Assembly (NCBI GenBank): GCA_902810705.1
Contig: CADDYU010000022.1
Coordinates: 1 to 38,494, forward strand
Direction: 5' to 3'
Length of the DNA: 38,494 bases
DNA from: Methylococcaceae bacterium
GTDB taxonomy: Bacteria; Pseudomonadota; Gammaproteobacteria; Methylococcales; Methylococcaceae
Part shown: piece after piece, positions 1 to 9,564 of the stretch
How positions within the stretch are numbered: position 1 is the stretch's first letter
How the letters are laid out: each line of letters starts with the position of its first letter
Translations under genes and position numbers: made by a program
The notes under the pieces: model-generated
What the model saw: only the letters and a program-made list of their open reading frames with translations
Database searches by the model: none
What the model was told of the DNA's origin: nothing

Positions 1-3000
1 GAACACGGTCATTCGCCGCGACGGCGCGCCGGGCGCGCCGCCTTTCAGGCCGAATGGCGGGTGGACGCGGCGGCCGGAGAGGATGCCGGCGGTCATGGGC
101 TCCAGAAAGCGCAGCCGGCGGATGACGCCGTGGCCGCCCCGGTGCCGGCCCGCGCCGCCGCTGCCCGGGCGGATGGCGAAGGCTTCGAGGCGCACCGGAA
201 AGCGCCATTCCAGGACTTCCGGATCGGTGATGCGGGAGTTGGTCATGTGGGTGTGGACCGCGTCCGCCCCGTCGAAATCGGGGCCGGCGCCCGCGCCGCC
301 GCAAATGGTCTCGTAATATTGGTAGCGCGCGTTGCCGAAGGTGAAGTTGTTCATGGTGCCCTGCGAGGCGGCCAGCACGCCGAGCGCTCCATACAAGGCA
401 TCGACGATGTTCTGGGAGGTTTCGACGTTGCCCGCGACGACCGCGGCGGGCGGCCGGGGATTGAGCAGCGAGCCCTCGGGGATAATGATCTCCAGCGGCC
501 GAAGGCAGCCGGCGTTGAGCGGGATATCCTCTTGCACCAAGGTGCGGAACACGTAGAGCACGGCGGCCTTGCACACCGCGGCGGGCGCGTTGAGATTGTC
601 CGGCTGCTGGGCCGAGGTGCCGGTGAAATCGATGCGGGCGCGGCGGGCCGCGCGGTCGATGTGGACCGCGACCCGAATGACCGCGTCCGGCCCGCCAGGG
701 CTGCCATCCAAGCTCACCTCGAATTCGCCGCCGGCGAGCTTTTCGATCGCCCGCCGGACCGCTTCCTTGGCGTGGTCCTGCACATGGCCCATGTAGGCCC
801 GGACGGTCGGAAGGGAATAGCGTGCGATCATCCGCTTGAGCCCCGCCGCGCCCTTCTCGTTGGCGGCGATTTGGGCGCGCAGGTCGGCGAGGTTCTGCTC
901 GGGATTGCGGGCGGGGCAGGGGCCGGACTTGAGCCAAGCCCGCACCACGTCCTCCCGCATCCGGCCCGATTCGACGATCTTCAATCCCTCACTTAAAACA
1001 CCCTCCTGCTCGATCCGGGTGCTGCCGGGCGGCATGGAGCCGGGCGTGATGCCGCCCACGTCGGCATGATGGCCGCGCGAGGCGAGATAAAACAGGATCG
1101 TCTCGCCTTCATCATCGAACACGGGGGTGATGACGGTGATGTCCGGCAGATGGGTGCCGCCGTGGTAGGGCGAATTGGAGAGCCACACGTCGCCCCGGCG
1201 CAGTTCCTTGCCTCGCGAGCGGATCAGCGCCTTGACGCTCTCGCCCATGGAACCCAGATGCACCGGAATGTGAGGGGCGTTGGCCACCAGTTCGCCCTCG
1301 CCGTCGAACAGGGCGCAGGAGAAATCCAGCCGTTCCTTGATGTTCACCGAATGGGCGGTGTTTTGCAGGGTGTAGCCCATCTCCTCGGCCACCGACATGA
1401 ACAGCCGGTTGAAGATTTCAAGGCGCACCGGATCGATCCCTGTCGCCGTGGCGGCGGTTTCGGCCACGGGAGCGGCACGGGTCAGGATCAAGTCACCCTG
1501 TTCGGTGATTTCGCCGCCCCAGCCGGGTTCGATGACCGTGGTGGCCGTGGCTTCGATTAGGATGGCGGGACCTTCGAGCCGGGTTCCGCAAGGCAGCGCT
1601 GCCCGGCGGTATACGGGCGTGTCGTGATAGCGGCCGCCGGAAAACACGGGAACGACGGCCAACGGCTCGGTCGTTTTCTCCCCTGAGTCCTCCCCGAAGG
1701 CGGGGCGCCGGTCCGGCGGCTCGTTCCTGCCGACCAGCTCCACCACGGCGGCCTCGGCCAGGAGGCGCTTGTCCTCGTAAATGAAGCCGAAGCGTTGCCG
1801 GTGCAGGGTTTCGAACGCCGCCCGCATTCGGTCCGGCGGGCCGAAGTCCGCCATGAATGGCGTGTCCGTGCCTTCGTAGCGTAGCGCGATCCGTCGCCGG
1901 GCCGCGATGTGCCCGGTAGCGACGGCCTGCTCTTGCAACTCGCGCCGGCCTTCGGTTTCGAGGTCGTCGAGCGTCCGGGCCAACCGTTCGGCCAAGGCGT
2001 CGTCCAGCATCTCGACCACCGCCTTTTCCTTCAGCACCCGGTAATCGGCGACTCCCATGCCGTAGGCCGACAGCACCCCGGCGAGAGGATGCAGCACGAT
2101 GCGGGCGATGCCCAACCGGTCGGCCACCCGGCAGGCGTGCTGCCCGGCGGCGGCGCCGAAACCGCACAGGGCGTAATCGACGAGATCGTGGCCGCGCTGC
2201 ACCGAGATCTTCTTGATGGCGGCGGCCATGTGTTCCACGGCCACGTCGATGAAACCTTCCGCGACGGCCTCGGGCGACATCTCCCGACCGCTGGCGGCGC
2301 GCACCGTCTCGGCCAAGGCCGCGAACTTGGCCGAGACGGTGTCGGCGTCCAGGGGCAGGTTGCCTTCTGGGCCGAACACTCTCGGAAAGAGCTCCGGCCG
2401 CAGCTTGCCCAGCTTCACGTTGGCGTCGGTCACGCACAAGGGGCCGCCGCGCCGGTAACAGGCGGGGCCGGGATTGGCGCCGGCGGAATCCGGGCCGGCC
2501 CGGAATCTCAGCCCGTCGTAATGCAGGATCGAGCCGCCGCCCGCCGCGACCGTATGGATGTTGAGCATGGGCGTTCGAAGCCGCACCCCCGCGATTTCGG
2601 TTTCCAGGCTGCGCTCCAATTCGCCCGCGTAGTGGGCCACGTCGGTGGAGGTGCCGCCCATATCGAAGCTGACGATCTTGTCGAAGCCGGCCCGGCGAGC
2701 CACCTCGACCGCCCCCACGATCCCGCCGGTGGGTCCCGACAGGATGCTGTCCTTGCCATGGAAGCGCCGGGCTTCCACCAGGCCGCCGTTGGACTGCATG
2801 AACAGGAGGCGCGGCATTCCGTCTTCCTTTGCTCGCCCCCTCCCTGGGGCTCGCGCTTCGCGCCGGGCTGCGCCTGTCCAAGTCCGCTCCCACCGGACTT
2901 GCCCGCCCAGTCCATCGGCCATTTGCTCCACGTAGCGCCGCAGCACCGGCGAAAGATAGGCGTCCACCACGGTGGTGTCGCCGCGGCCGATGAGCCTCAA

Positions 3001-3600
3001 GCCCGGGCTGACCTGATGGGACAGGGAAATCTGGGTGAAACCGAGCCGACGGGCGAGCGCTTCCAGGGCAAGCTCATGGGCGGGATTCCGCCAGGCATGC
3101 ATCAGCACCACCGCCAAGGCCCGGAAACCTGCGCGGTAAGCGGCGCCCAGCTCGCGTTCGGCCGCCTCGAGAGCCAGTGCCTCCAGCTCGGCGCCGCGGG
3201 CGTCCAGCCGGCCGGCGATCTCGACCACGCGATCGTACAAGGGCTCCGGCCGGCGGATGTCCAGGGCGAAGATATCGGGACGGTTCTGATAGCCGATGCG
3301 GAGCGCGTCGGCGAAGCCTCGGGTGATGGCCAGTACCGTGGGTTCGCCCTTGCGTTCGAGGAGCGCGTTGGTGCCCACCGTGGTGCCCATCTTCACCGCC
3401 TCGATATCGGTCAGCGGAACGTCGGAAGCCAACCCCAGGATTTCGCGGATGCCCTGCAAGGCGGCGTCGGCATAACGTTCCGGATTGTCGGACAGCAGTT
3501 TGTGGGTAAGGAGCGCGCCGTCGGGGCGGCGCGCGACGATGTCGGTGAACGTGCCACCACGGTCGATCCAGAATTGCCAGCCCTTTGAGGGACAGATCAT
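1..3600 (-). CDS. 5-oxoprolinase / hydantoinase, HyuA-HyuB fusion (partial at window edge)
   Basis: Reading the minus strand from an ATG at 3600 gives 1200 open codons with no stop down to base 1, so the 3' end lies outside the window. The product starts with the HyuA-type phosphate-binding motif DRGGTFTD and later has [39 protein letters not shown] and [12 protein letters not shown]. The HyuB half begins near codon 740 with [17 protein letters not shown], then [15 protein letters not shown] and [10 protein letters not shown]. One chain carrying both halves is the layout of ATP-dependent 5-oxoprolinase (oxoproline to glutamate); a hydantoinase-type substrate cannot be excluded. The family is usually about 1200-1290 residues, so little should be missing. 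An extra segment of about 29 residues sits between [10 protein letters not shown] and [10 protein letters not shown] (see the repeat entry). The gene is divergent from iscR. A GAGG lies 13 bases before the ATG, a poorly spaced ribosome site. Confidence 0.93.
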   Translation of the reverse strand, partial: MICPSKGWQFWIDRGGTFTDIVARRPDGALLTHKLLSDNPERYADAALQGIREILGLASDVPLTDIEAVKMGTTVGTNALLERKGEPTVLAITRGFADALRIGYQNRPDIFALDIRRPEPLYDRVVEIAGRLDARGAELEALALEAAERELGAAYRAGFRALAVVLMHAWRNPAHELALEALARRLGFTQISLSHQVSPGLRLIGRGDTTVVDAYLSPVLRRYVEQMADGLGGQVRWERTWTGAARREARAPGRGRAKEDGMPRLLFMQSNGGLVEARRFHGKDSILSGPTGGIVGAVEVARRAGFDKIVSFDMGGTSTDVAHYAGELERSLETEIAGVRLRTPMLNIHTVAAGGGSILHYDGLRFRAGPDSAGANPGPACYRRGGPLCVTDANVKLGKLRPELFPRVFGPEGNLPLDADTVSAKFAALAETVRAASGREMSPEAVAEGFIDVAVEHMAAAIKKISVQRGHDLVDYALCGFGAAAGQHACRVADRLGIARIVLHPLAGVLSAYGMGVADYRVLKEKAVVEMLDDALAERLARTLDDLETEGRRELQEQAVATGHIAARRRIALRYEGTDTPFMADFGPPDRMRAAFETLHRQRFGFIYEDKRLLAEAAVVELVGRNEPPDRRPAFGEDSGEKTTEPLAVVPVFSGGRYHDTPVYRRAALPCGTRLEGPAILIEATATTVIEPGWGGEITEQGDLILTRAAPVAETAATATGIDPVRLEIFNRLFMSVAEEMGYTLQNTAHSVNIKERLDFSCALFDGEGELVANAPHIPVHLGSMGESVKALIRSRGKELRRGDVWLSNSPYHGGTHLPDITVITPVFDDEGETILFYLASRGHHADVGGITPGSMPPGSTRIEQEGVLSEGLKIVESGRMREDVVRAWLKSGPCPARNPEQNLADLRAQIAANEKGAAGLKRMIARYSLPTVRAYMGHVQDHAKEAVRRAIEKLAGGEFEVSLDGSPGGPDAVIRVAVHIDRAARRARIDFTGTSAQQPDNLNAPAAVCKAAVLYVFRTLVQEDIPLNAGCLRPLEIIIPEGSLLNPRPPAAVVAGNVETSQNIVDALYGALGVLAASQGTMNNFTFGNARYQYYETICGGAGAGPDFDGADAVHTHMTNSRITDPEVLEWRFPVRLEAFAIRPGSGGAGRHRGGHGVIRRLRFLEPMTAGILSGRRVHPPFGLKGGAPGAPSRRMTVF
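2821..2907. repeat. REP-like palindromic insert translated in frame inside the oxoprolinase gene
   Basis: These 87 bases code for about 29 residues rich in R, A and G that interrupt an otherwise conserved stretch of the HyuA domain. The segment contains a perfect 8-base inverted repeat, CAAGTCCG and CGGACTTG, at 2879-2886 and 2894-2901 with a 7-base loop. A second G+C-rich part with self-complementary GCGC/CGCG elements lies at 2850-2872. The length is a multiple of three and no stop is introduced. This has the look of a small intergenic palindromic repeat that landed in a gene and was kept. I saw no other copy in this window. The exact borders are estimated from the protein, not from target duplications. 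Confidence 0.5.
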
Positions 3601-3620
3601 AAGGGATTGCCAGCCTCGAT

Positions 3621-3653
3621 ATAATTGACTAAATTGCTAGGATATGTGAATCT
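3621..3653 (+). promoter_or_regulatory. Probable iscR promoter with IscR type 1-like site
   Basis: The 25 bases at 3621-3645 match about 20 of 25 positions of the published type 1 IscR site (ATASYYGACTRWWWYAGTCRRSTAT). Inside it, TTGACT at 3625-3630 can serve as a -35 box, with GAATCT at 3648-3653 as a weak -10 box 17 bases later. Overlap of the IscR box with the -35 region is the known arrangement for feedback repression of iscR by [2Fe-2S]-IscR. The site lies 48 bases before the iscR start. The divergent oxoprolinase gene begins at 3600, so the site could also affect that gene. Confidence 0.6.
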
Positions 3654-3692
3654 CGACCGTCGTGCTTTTCGCCTGAATCTTGGGAGCTCTCC

Positions 3693-4178
3693 GTGCGTTT
3701 AACAACTAAAGGCCGCTACGCCGTCACCGCCATGCTGGATCTTGCCTATCATAGCGAAAAAAGGCCGGTGACATTGACCGACATCGCCAAGCGCCAACAG
3801 ATCTCGCTGTCTTACCTGGAGCAATTGTTCGCCCGGTTGCGCCGCTCCGGCATGGTGGAAGGTGTGCGAGGACCCGGCGGTGGCTATCAATTGAGCCGCG
3901 GTGCCGGACAGATCAGCATCGCCGACATCATCGTCGCCGTCGACGAAACCATTGATTCGACCCGTTGCGGCGGCAAATCGAACTGCCAGAACAATCAGCC
4001 CTGTTTGACTCACGACTTGTGGCTGGGATTGAGCGAGCAAATCCGCCAGTACCTGGATTCCATCAGCCTGCAGGACGTGCTGCAACGGAAGAACGTCCGC
4101 CAAGTGGCGGAGCGCCAGGACAAGCAAACCGCCGTGCACGGGATGGAAATGTTGCTGCAGCGCAATGTACGGCTGTGA
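3693..4178 (+). CDS. iscR: Fe-S cluster regulator IscR (Rrf2 family)
   Basis: 161 residues with a GTG start; the N-terminus MRLTTKGRYAVTAMLDLA is the family signature. The winged helix covers about residues 1-65 and includes the SLSYLEQLFARLR recognition region. Three cysteines at 92, 98 and 104 plus His107 give the [2Fe-2S] ligand set known for IscR, so this is a cluster-sensing member and not a cysteine-free Rrf2 protein. IscR represses the isc operon when its cluster is loaded and controls other genes in the apo form. It is the first gene of iscR-desulfurase-iscA, and its stop is 12 bases before the desulfurase start. A candidate IscR site lies just upstream, which supports autoregulation. 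Confidence 0.96.
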   Translation: MRLTTKGRYAVTAMLDLAYHSEKRPVTLTDIAKRQQISLSYLEQLFARLRRSGMVEGVRGPGGGYQLSRGAGQISIADIIVAVDETIDSTRCGGKSNCQNNQPCLTHDLWLGLSEQIRQYLDSISLQDVLQRKNVRQVAERQDKQTAVHGMEMLLQRNVRL

Positions 4179-4190
4179 TACCTGCGATCG

Positions 4191-5303
4191 ATGATTTATC
4201 TCGACCACAACGCCACCACGCCACTGGACGAGCGGGTCCTGGAGGCGATGCTGCCTTATCTCGGTGCCTTTTACGGCAATGCCTCGGGGCTCTATCGGCT
4301 CGGTCGCCTGAGCCGGAGCGCCGTGGACACCGCCCGCGAACAGGTGGCGGCCTTGGTGGGTGCCCGGCCCGCCGAGGTCACCTTCACCAGCGGCGGGACC
4401 GAGGCCAATAATCTCGCCCTTAAGGGGCTGGCTTTTTCCCAACTGCCAGGCTTGATTGTTAGCGGTGCCACCGAACATCCTTCGGTAATGGGGCCCTTGC
4501 GGCTTCTCTCGACGTGCGGCTGGCGGGTGGAAACCCTGCCGGTCGACCGTGATGGCCGTCCCGACGCGGCGTTTCTCGATGATGTTCTAGGCGGCGCTCC
4601 GCGCTTCGCCACCCTCATGCTGGCCAACAACGAGACCGGCGTTATCCACGACGTGGCTTCTGTAGGCGAGAAAATTCGGGAACGCGGAGGCTTTTTCCAT
4701 GTCGATGCGGTACAGGCGGCCGGGAAAATTCCGGTTGATTTTAAGGCTTCCGGCGCCCACACGCTGGGCTTGTCGGCTCACAAGATTTACGGGCCCAAAG
4801 GCGTCGGCGCGCTGATAGTTGATCGCGCCGTTCCCATCGAGCCCTTGCTCCACGGCGGCGGACAGGAGCAGGGCCTGCGCGGCGGCACCGAAAACGTCGC
4901 GGGCATCGTCGGTTTCGGCAAGGCGGCGGAATTGGCGTTGGCCGAACTGGACGAGCGAAGTTCCCGTCTGATGGCGTTGCGCGCGAGACTGGAAGCGGGG
5001 CTCTCGAAGCTGCCCGGCCTCACGATTTTCGCCGAGCGAGCGGAGCGGCTCCCCAATACGGTCCAGTTCGGCCTGTCCGGCTACGCCGGCGAAACCTTGG
5101 TGATGAGCCTGGACCGCAAAGGCTTCGCGGTGTCCAGCGGTTCGGCCTGCGCCAGCGGAGGCGGCGAGCCGAGCCCCGTGCTGACCGCCATGGGGGTGGG
5201 CGAGGAAGCGGCCCAGAGCGCGATCCGGGTCAGCCTGGGCAAGGACAATACCGAGACCGACGTGGAGCGGTTTCTTGAGGCTCTTAGGGCCCTGGTTCTT
5301 TAA
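4191..5303 (+). CDS. Cysteine desulfurase, IscS/NifS family
   Basis: 370 residues, a fold-type I PLP enzyme that takes sulfur from cysteine as a persulfide, yielding alanine. Visible family features are YLDHNATTPLD at the N-terminus, TSGGTEANN near 67-74, ATEHPSV with His95, LANNETG at 144-150, HVDAVQ with Asp172 and Gln175, the PLP lysine Lys198 in SAHKIYGPKG, and the catalytic Cys320 in SSGSACASG. The Cys-loop form marks a group I (IscS/NifS) enzyme and not SufS. It is shorter than E. coli IscS (404 residues), lacking part of the C-terminal tail that contacts IscU. Located between iscR and iscA, it is the sulfur donor of this operon. The scaffold gene iscU is not present next to it. Confidence 0.95.
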   Translation: MIYLDHNATTPLDERVLEAMLPYLGAFYGNASGLYRLGRLSRSAVDTAREQVAALVGARPAEVTFTSGGTEANNLALKGLAFSQLPGLIVSGATEHPSVMGPLRLLSTCGWRVETLPVDRDGRPDAAFLDDVLGGAPRFATLMLANNETGVIHDVASVGEKIRERGGFFHVDAVQAAGKIPVDFKASGAHTLGLSAHKIYGPKGVGALIVDRAVPIEPLLHGGGQEQGLRGGTENVAGIVGFGKAAELALAELDERSSRLMALRARLEAGLSKLPGLTIFAERAERLPNTVQFGLSGYAGETLVMSLDRKGFAVSSGSACASGGGEPSPVLTAMGVGEEAAQSAIRVSLGKDNTETDVERFLEALRALVL

Positions 5304-5384
5304 GCCCTCGGTTTGGAACCGGAACGCAGCATGGGCATGCATCTATTCCCCCCTTATCCCAGGTTTTTCTTGAAGAGGTAATTT

Positions 5385-5708
5385 ATGTCAATCACGATCA
5401 CCGAGAGGGCCGCCGCCCAAGTGGCGAGGCAGTTGCAAAAACGCGGCAAAGGGTTGGGCCTTAGGCTCGGCGTCAAGAAGTCCGGCTGCACCGGCTTTGC
5501 CTATGTGGTGGATTACGCCGAGGCGACCGACCCGGACGACGCCGTGTTCGAGCAGCATGGAGTGAAGGTGTTCGTCAGGAAAGGCGACTTGCCTTATCTC
5601 GCAGGTATTGAGGTGGATTTCCGCCGGGAGGGCCTCAGCGAGGCGTTCAGGTTCGACAATCCCAACGTCAAGGCCATGTGCGGATGCGGCGAAAGCTTCG
5701 CGGTCTAA
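5385..5708 (+). CDS. iscA: A-type Fe-S carrier protein IscA
   Basis: 107 residues, the usual length for this family. The three cluster-binding cysteines are Cys35 in KKSGCTGFAY and Cys99/Cys101 in the CGCGES motif near the C-terminus. A-type carriers accept Fe-S clusters and pass them to target apo-proteins. A good ribosome site (AAGAGG, 5373-5378) precedes the ATG. The gap to the upstream desulfurase is 81 bases, and the gene is read in the same direction. IscA and SufA are hard to tell apart by sequence alone; I use iscA because of the iscR and IscS-type neighbours. The operon ends here, without hscB, hscA or fdx. Confidence 0.93.
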   Translation: MSITITERAAAQVARQLQKRGKGLGLRLGVKKSGCTGFAYVVDYAEATDPDDAVFEQHGVKVFVRKGDLPYLAGIEVDFRREGLSEAFRFDNPNVKAMCGCGESFAV

Positions 5709-5767
5709 ATAGAGCTTCCTTCCGCCACTTGTGCCCGTCGGCTGCATAATATGCCATCTGCAAGTCT

Positions 5768-5801
5768 GGAGCCGAACCGGGCGGCTCCTGGCGGCCTTTT
5801 T
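5768..5801 (+). terminator. Possible terminator after iscA
   Basis: GGAGCCG at 5768-5774 pairs perfectly with CGGCTCC at 5782-5788 around a 7-base loop, and a run of five T (5797-5801) follows. The T run is eight bases from the stem, so this is a weak or non-classical terminator. Its place, 60 bases after the iscA stop and ahead of ndk, fits the end of the isc transcript. Confidence 0.35.
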
Positions 5802-5953
5802 ATCCATTCCGAACCAGATTTCTTCCGGCTGTCATTTCCAGTAAAATTTAAAAGTTTAATCCGCCCGCGGGGGCGGCCGGCGCGTCTTGTTCCCATAGGT
5901 CTTGCCGGTTGCCTTCAATTCAACCATCGACCAGCGAGCCTTTAGGAGAACCC

Positions 5954-6385
5954 ATGGCGATCGAACGCACCCTTTCCATCATCAAGCCTGACGCCGTCGC
6001 CAAGAACGTGGTCGGCGAAATCTACAGCCGCTTCGAAAAAGCTGGCCTCAGAATCGTGGCGGCCAAGATGCAGCACCTCAGCCGCGAGCAGGCGGAAGAC
6101 TTTTACGCGGTGCACAAGGAACGGCCGTTCTTCAAGGATCTGGTCGGCTTCATGATCTCGGGCCCGGTCATGGTGCAGGTTCTTGAGGGGGAGAACGCCA
6201 TTGCCAGAAACCGTGAGATCATGGGCGCCACCAACCCCAAGGACGCCGCCCCTGGCACCATTCGCGCCGATTTCGCCGTGAGCATCGACGAAAACGCCGT
6301 ACACGGCTCCGACAGCCCGGAAACGGCGGCGCAGGAAATCGCCTTTTTCTTTCAGCCGAATGAAATCCACTCCCGTACCCGTTGA
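5954..6385 (+). CDS. ndk: Nucleoside diphosphate kinase
   Basis: 143 residues, the standard length. It moves the gamma phosphate of ATP to other nucleoside diphosphates through a phosphohistidine. The motif [12 protein letters not shown] is at the N-terminus, [11 protein letters not shown] holds the nucleotide-site Arg and Asn, and the catalytic histidine is in [10 protein letters not shown]. The start at 5954 is chosen because AGGAG lies at 5944-5948, five bases upstream; an in-frame TTG at 5909 would add 15 residues with no counterpart in the family. The 3' end overlaps rlmN by 26 bases. The 245 bases between iscA and ndk hold a weak hairpin and the ribosome site and nothing else that I recognise. 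Confidence 0.97.
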   Translation: MAIERTLSIIKPDAVAKNVVGEIYSRFEKAGLRIVAAKMQHLSREQAEDFYAVHKERPFFKDLVGFMISGPVMVQVLEGENAIARNREIMGATNPKDAAPGTIRADFAVSIDENAVHGSDSPETAAQEIAFFFQPNEIHSRTR

Positions 6386-7460
6386 AAGGAGCGAAAAGCT
6401 CAACCTGCTAGACCTGGACCGGAAGGCCATGGAGGCCTTTTGCGCCGAGATCGGCGAGAAGCCGTTTCGGGCCTCGCAGCTTTTGCAATGGATTCATCAG
6501 CGCGGGGTCGACGATTTTGCGCGGATGACCAACCTGAGCAAGGCGCTGCGGGCTAGGCTCGCCGACACTACCGAAATCCGCGCGCCGGAAATCGTGCTGG
6601 CGCAGCGCTCCACGGACGGCACCTGCAAATGGGTGTTGCAGACCGACGCTCGGAACCGCGTCGAGACCGTGTTCATTCCGGAAGAAGGGCGCGGGACTCT
6701 GTGCGTGTCCTCGCAGGTCGGCTGCGCGCTGGAATGCTCGTTCTGTTCCACCGCAAGGCAGGGCTTCAATCGAAATCTCACGGCGGCCGAAATTATCGGC
6801 CAGATCTGGGTGGCGCGGCGGGAGCTGGGCGAAGGCCGAATCACCAACGTGGTGCTGATGGGCATGGGCGAACCCCTGCTCAACTTCCACAACGTGGTGG
6901 CCGCCACGAACCTGATGCTGGACGACTTCGCCTACGGGCTCTCCAAGCGGCGGGTGACCCTGAGCACGTCCGGCATCGTTCCGGCCCTGGACCGGCTGGC
7001 CGAGGTGAGCGATATCAGCCTCGCGGTGTCCTTGCACGCCCCCACCGACGAGCTCCGCAACGAGTTGGTGCCCATCAACCGCAAGTACCCGATTAAGGAA
7101 TTGCTGGAAGCCTGCAAGCGGTATATCGGCCGGGAAGGCCGCCGCAAGGTGACTTTCGAATACGTGATGCTGGACGGCGTGAACGATTCCCCGGCCCACG
7201 CCAAGGCTCTGGTCAGGCTGTTGAGCCATGTGCCGTCCAAAGTGAACTTGATTCCGTTCAATCCGTTTCCCGGCGCGAACTATCGCGGCTCCAGTCCCGA
7301 GGCTATTCGTAGGTTCAGCGAACTCCTGCACGCGGCCGGCCTGATCGCCACCATCCGGAAGACCCGCGGCGATGATATCGACGCGGCCTGCGGACAGCTG
7401 GTCGGCCAAGTCAACGACCGCACTCGTCGTCAGGCCCGGTTGCAAGCGGCCTCGTCATGA
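6360..7460 (+). CDS. rlmN: Dual-specificity 23S rRNA A2503 / tRNA A37 C2-methyltransferase
   Basis: 366 residues, a radical SAM enzyme that methylates C2 of adenine in 23S rRNA position 2503 and tRNA position 37. The 4Fe-4S ligands are Cys122, Cys126 and Cys129 in [10 protein letters not shown]. Cys115 (in GTLCVSSQ) and Cys344 (in [12 protein letters not shown]) correspond to the two catalytic cysteines of E. coli RlmN (118 and 355). [10 protein letters not shown] is the GGEP-like SAM contact. The ATG at 6360 lies inside ndk without a clear ribosome site, whereas a strong AAAGGAG occurs at 6385-6391 with no ATG, GTG or TTG suitably placed after it. The conserved LNLLDL near residue 14 argues for 6360. 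The gene overlaps pilF by four bases. Confidence 0.95.
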   Translation: MKSTPVPVERSEKLNLLDLDRKAMEAFCAEIGEKPFRASQLLQWIHQRGVDDFARMTNLSKALRARLADTTEIRAPEIVLAQRSTDGTCKWVLQTDARNRVETVFIPEEGRGTLCVSSQVGCALECSFCSTARQGFNRNLTAAEIIGQIWVARRELGEGRITNVVLMGMGEPLLNFHNVVAATNLMLDDFAYGLSKRRVTLSTSGIVPALDRLAEVSDISLAVSLHAPTDELRNELVPINRKYPIKELLEACKRYIGREGRRKVTFEYVMLDGVNDSPAHAKALVRLLSHVPSKVNLIPFNPFPGANYRGSSPEAIRRFSELLHAAGLIATIRKTRGDDIDAACGQLVGQVNDRTRRQARLQAASS

Positions 7461-8230
7461 GGCTCGGCTTCGCGAGCGCCTTGGGACTGGTCATGGTTAA
7501 CGCGGCGTGCTCGTATTTATCTCCCTCGCAAGAACATCCCCGCCCGAATGATCCCTATAGCGAACTCAGCGCCTCCCAGGTCTTTGTCGAAAAGGGTGTG
7601 CGCTACATGGAGAACGGTCACTACGATGTGGCGCTGCGGGATCTGCAACGGGCGGTGGAATTGGACGACGGCAACAGCGAAGCCCATAACGCCCTCGGGG
7701 TGCTTTACCAGCGGGTGGACGATTTCGACAAGGCGGACGCGAGCTTCAGGAAAGCCTTGTCGGTCAAGCCCGACAATTATGGCGCTCGCAATAACTATGG
7801 CCGGTTTTTGTGCAGCCTTCACAAGTACGCCGAAGCCTTCGACGAGTTCGAGAAAGTGATCGGCAACAAGCTGTACAACCAGCCCTGGATTCCGCTGACC
7901 AATGCCGGCGTGTGCGCGCGCTCCGCCGGAAAGATGGCGGATGCCGAACGTTATCTTCGGCAGGCTCTGGACGCTCAGCCGAATTTCCCGCCGGCTCTCC
8001 TGGAGATGGCGCGGCTGAGCCGGGAAACGGGGCAATACTTGTCGGCCCGCGCCTTTCTCCAGCGCTATTTCAGCGTCGTGGAGCCCACCCCGGAAGCCCT
8101 CTTGCTCGGCATAGAAATCGAGACTGCCCTGGGAAACGGGGAGACGGCCGAAGAGTACCGGGCGACGTTGCGGGACCGCTTCCCGGTCTCCAAGGAAGCC
8201 GTCCAGGCGCGGCGCCGGCTTGCGGAATAG
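7457..8230 (+). CDS. pilF: Type IV pilus biogenesis lipoprotein PilF/PilW (TPR)
   Basis: 257 residues. The signal peptide ends in a lipobox (VNAAC, Cys18), so this should be an outer-membrane lipoprotein. The rest is made of tetratricopeptide repeats, for example [19 protein letters not shown] near 46, [19 protein letters not shown], and [20 protein letters not shown]. PilF (PilW) is the pilotin that brings the PilQ secretin to the outer membrane and assembles it. It overlaps rlmN by ATGA and so is probably translationally coupled. The next gene, hisS, follows after 46 bases; rodZ and ispG, common at this spot in related bacteria, are missing. Confidence 0.9.
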   Translation: MRLGFASALGLVMVNAACSYLSPSQEHPRPNDPYSELSASQVFVEKGVRYMENGHYDVALRDLQRAVELDDGNSEAHNALGVLYQRVDDFDKADASFRKALSVKPDNYGARNNYGRFLCSLHKYAEAFDEFEKVIGNKLYNQPWIPLTNAGVCARSAGKMADAERYLRQALDAQPNFPPALLEMARLSRETGQYLSARAFLQRYFSVVEPTPEALLLGIEIETALGNGETAEEYRATLRDRFPVSKEAVQARRRLAE

Positions 8231-8276
8231 GCTCGCCCGACGCGCCGGCCTTGAAAGACCCCAAAAAGGAGTATTG

Positions 8277-9548
8277 ATGAGTGACAAGATTCAGGCGATC
8301 CGGGGCATGCACGACATTCTCCCGGATCGGACTCCCCATTGGCAGCACGTGGAAGCGGTGCTGCGCCGCGTCATGGCGGCCTACGGCTATCGGGAAATCC
8401 GCCTGCCTCTGGTGGAAAGAACAGAGCTATTCAAGCGCTCCATCGGCGAAGTCACCGATATCGTCGAAAAGGAAATGTACACCTTCGAGGACCGCAACGG
8501 CGATTCCCTCACGCTACGGCCGGAAGGCACGGCCGGGTGCCTCAGAGCCTGTCTGGAACATGGACTCTTGCACAACCAGGCGCACCGGCTTTGGTATTCC
8601 GGGGCCATGTTCCGCCACGAGCGCCCGCAAAAGGGCCGTTATCGCCAATTCCACCAATTGGGCGTTGAGGCTTACGGCATGGCCGGCCCGGACATCGACG
8701 CGGAACTGATTCTCTTGTGCCGCCGGCTGTGGCGGGAGCTCGACATCGCCCATAAGCTGGAATTGCAAATCAACTCGCTGGGCACGGTGGAGGAGCGGCT
8801 CGCCTATCGGGGCAAGCTGGTGGATTATTTCCGCGCCCATTTCGACCGGCTGGACGAGGACAGCCGCCGACGGCTCGAATCCAATCCGCTCCGCATCCTG
8901 GACAGCAAGAACCCCGAGCTCCGGGAAGTGATCGAAGGCGCTCCGGTGTTGGCCGGGGAACTCGGCGATGCCTCCCGCGCCCACTTCGACGGCTTCCGAA
9001 AACGGCTGGACGCCGCCGGCGTTCCCTATGCGGTGAATCCCCGGTTGGTACGCGGGCTCGATTATTATTCTCGGACCGTTTTCGAATGGGTCACCCAGGA
9101 ACTCGGCGCCCAGGGCACCGTCTGCGCCGGCGGGCGTTACGATGGCCTGATCGAGCAATTGGGCGGCAAGGATTCCACGGCCGTGGGCTTTGCCTTGGGC
9201 ATGGAGCGCTTGATCGAGCTGCTCGACGAGCCGGAGCGGTTCGAGACGGCGGCCCACCCTCATGCCTATCTCATTGCCGCGGGCGAAGAGACCGAACTGG
9301 CGGGCGCTCAGCTGGCGGAAGCCTGGCGCGATGCTCTACCGGCCTTGCGGCTACAAACCCATTGCGGAGGGGGCGGTTTCAAGAGCCAGTTCAAGCGGGC
9401 CGACAAGAGTGGCGCGGCCGTGGCCTTGATCCTCGGAGAGGACGAATTGCGGAACCGAACGGTGGGCATCAAATTCTTGCGGGAAGAAAGGGAGCAGTCC
9501 ACGCTCTCTCAATCGGAATTGATTTCATTCCTACGAACAATCATTTGA
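8277..9548 (+). CDS. hisS: Histidyl-tRNA synthetase
   Basis: 423 residues, a class II aminoacyl-tRNA synthetase that charges tRNA-His. The motif RGMHDILP is near the N-terminus. TLRPEGTAG lies around 79-87, motif 2 ([16 protein letters not shown]) at 112-127, the histidine-specific [15 protein letters not shown] at 257-271 and motif 3 (FALGMERL) at 305-312, with an anticodon-binding domain at the C-terminus. The ATG at 8277 is preceded by AGGAG (8267-8271), which fixes the start; an upstream in-frame TTG would run into the pilF end. It precedes yfgM and bamB, the common gammaproteobacterial order. Confidence 0.98.
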   Translation: MSDKIQAIRGMHDILPDRTPHWQHVEAVLRRVMAAYGYREIRLPLVERTELFKRSIGEVTDIVEKEMYTFEDRNGDSLTLRPEGTAGCLRACLEHGLLHNQAHRLWYSGAMFRHERPQKGRYRQFHQLGVEAYGMAGPDIDAELILLCRRLWRELDIAHKLELQINSLGTVEERLAYRGKLVDYFRAHFDRLDEDSRRRLESNPLRILDSKNPELREVIEGAPVLAGELGDASRAHFDGFRKRLDAAGVPYAVNPRLVRGLDYYSRTVFEWVTQELGAQGTVCAGGRYDGLIEQLGGKDSTAVGFALGMERLIELLDEPERFETAAHPHAYLIAAGEETELAGAQLAEAWRDALPALRLQTHCGGGGFKSQFKRADKSGAAVALILGEDELRNRTVGIKFLREEREQSTLSQSELISFLRTII

Positions 9549-9564
9549 AACGGGCGAGGCCGAA

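Noticed and set aside
61-996. A 311-codon plus frame opposite the oxoprolinase gene
   Set aside because: Antisense shadow with no recognisable motif; the minus strand codes for the HyuB domain here.
1493-2893. A 466-codon minus frame inside the oxoprolinase gene, with an extremely Arg/Gly-rich product
   Set aside because: It is a frame shadow of the real gene in G+C-rich DNA. The true frame gives clear HyuA/HyuB motifs and runs through the whole region.
1909-3588. A 559-codon plus frame opposite the oxoprolinase gene
   Set aside because: Composition is typical of antisense to a G+C-rich gene and there is no family signature.
3699-4478. A 259-codon minus frame over iscR and the desulfurase
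   Set aside because: Both plus-strand genes are unambiguous and the minus product shows no motif.
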